Below are positions 4,548 through 5,177 of a stretch of DNA of 5,177 bases, piece by piece. Below the pieces are notes generated by a model. That model did no database searches, was not told the origin of the DNA, and was given only the letters and a program-made list of their open reading frames with translations. How positions within the stretch are numbered: position 1 is the first letter of the stretch; each line of letters opens with the position of its first letter. The position numbers were made by a program, and so were the translations under genes. Source of the DNA: JBGPJM01 sp041485385 (GTDB taxonomy: Bacteria; Planctomycetota; Phycisphaerae; Phycisphaerales; UBA1924); contig JBGPJM010000286.1 in the NCBI GenBank assembly GCA_041485385.1, forward strand, positions 1 through 5,177, written 5' to 3'.

Positions 4548-5177
4548 ATGAGGAACGCAGCACTCGCAGGGCTGGCGGCCGCGCTGTCGGTCGCCGCGAC
4601 GACACCGTCTCAGGCGGACAACATCCGCTTCACATTCCGCGGCGTGGTCACGCTGATCGAAGGACCCATCCCTCCCCCGCCGGAGATCTTCGTCGGGGCG
4701 CCCTTCGTCTTCACGTACGTCTTCGACACCACCACGCCCGACCAGGAGCCGTCGCCCGTCGCCGGCGACTATCAGGGGGCGATCCTCCGCGGCCGGGTGG
4801 ATGTGAACGGCGTGGGCTTCGAGACCCGCACCGGCCCGATCAACATCATCGATAACGGCTTCGCCGGCGACTCCTACCACGCCCAGATCCAGGACCCCAT
4901 CCGCATCGCGTTCATCAGCATGACCAACCTCGGCGGCGGCGCGTTCCCCAACGACCACCTCCCCACCGATCTGGACCTCTCGCAGTTCACCATCCGCTCC
5001 ATGGTGTACGAGCGGGACGTCGGGCCGGGCTTCATGCGGGCCACCGCGGACGTGCGCGAGTTCTCCCGCCTGCTCCTGCGCTGCCCGTGCGACTGGAACT
5101 TCGACGGCACGCTCAACTCCCAGGATTTCTTCGACTACCTGACCGACTTCTTCGCCGGCGACGCCGACTTCAACCAC
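4548..5177 (+). CDS. Exported protein with dockerin-like EF-hand module (3' partial)
   Basis: The first 210 residues are in the window, and the frame stays open to the window edge. It starts with a Sec signal peptide (MRNAALAGLAAALSVAATTPSQA, in two blocks: a basic start and an Ala/Leu core) with probable cleavage after SQA at 23. The middle domain, about 25-175, is rich in beta-prone alternation (IRFTFRGVVTLIEG, FVFTYVFDTTTPD, GRVDVNGVGFETR, DLSQFTIRSMVY). It resembles the beta-sandwich domains seen in planctomycete and PEP-CTERM-type surface proteins. A Cys pair (180, 182 region: RCPCDW) opens the C-terminal module. A Ca-binding loop follows with acidic or polar ligands in DWNFDGTLNSQD (182-193), then FFDYLTDFFAGDADFNH, where a second loop begins. 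This arrangement is typical of the dockerin-like anchoring modules (ending in Gly-Cys) of Phycisphaerae. The expected place is the cell surface or periplasm. The cargo function is unknown. It diverges from the tRNA. Confidence 0.85.
   Translation, partial: MRNAALAGLAAALSVAATTPSQADNIRFTFRGVVTLIEGPIPPPPEIFVGAPFVFTYVFDTTTPDQEPSPVAGDYQGAILRGRVDVNGVGFETRTGPINIIDNGFAGDSYHAQIQDPIRIAFISMTNLGGGAFPNDHLPTDLDLSQFTIRSMVYERDVGPGFMRATADVREFSRLLLRCPCDWNFDGTLNSQDFFDYLTDFFAGDADFNH
5091..5126 (+). other. EF-hand/dockerin Ca-binding loop
   Basis: The codons give DWNFDGTLNSQD: Asp1, Asn3, Asp5, Gly6, a hydrophobic residue at 8, Asn9 and an acidic residue at 12, the classic 12-residue EF-hand loop as found in dockerins. 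The second copy starts at DFNH (5166-5177) and is cut by the window end. Confidence 0.8.

Noticed and set aside
4479..5177. - strand frame opposite the dockerin-type gene
   Set aside because: The + strand has a perfect SD, a signal peptide and EF-hand loops. The - strand translation has no recognisable features and is an open-frame artefact of GC bias.

Overview
The window is about 5.2 kb of GC-rich bacterial DNA with strongly GC-biased third codon positions. Its last gene ends in a dockerin-like module of the CDWNFDGTLNSQDFF... type, which is characteristic of exported proteins of Phycisphaerae (Planctomycetota). Together with the MacB/NodT-type efflux genes, this suggests a Phycisphaerales-like planctomycete. 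The assignment rests on motif recognition, not on a search.

Positions 1-3655 (+ strand) carry part of a MacAB-type tripartite export operon. First comes the 3' part of an ABC ATPase gene (MacB/LolD class), which continues upstream of the window and is interrupted by an in-frame TAG at 193-195. A 4-base overlap (ATGA) leads into a separate MacB/FtsX-type permease with an unusual Ser/Gly/Thr/Pro-rich insertion in its periplasmic domain. After an 80-bp C-rich spacer comes a NodT-family outer-membrane efflux lipoprotein. A membrane-fusion (MacA/HlyD-type) gene would be expected just upstream, outside the window. The ATPase would energise the permease, which would pass substrate through the adaptor to the outer-membrane channel. 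The substrate cannot be read from the sequence.

Positions 3711-4166 (- strand) hold a small exported protein whose C-terminal part resembles the DUF4177 pattern. It is convergent with the efflux operon. Upstream of it on the same strand is a complete tRNA-Val(GAC) gene (4321-4394) with a good -10 element. The 153-bp divergent spacer 4395-4547 contains two perfect GC-rich inverted repeats.

Positions 4548-5177 (+ strand) hold the 5' part of a gene for an exported protein with a signal peptide, a probable beta-rich middle domain and the dockerin-like EF-hand repeats. It runs off the window end.

Most of the window is ordinary accessory or house-keeping content. The points most worth a second look are the amber codon inside the ATPase, the permease insertion, the G-quadruplex-prone operon spacer and the two uncharacterised exported proteins. 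I found no CRISPR array, transposon, phage gene or clear defence system.
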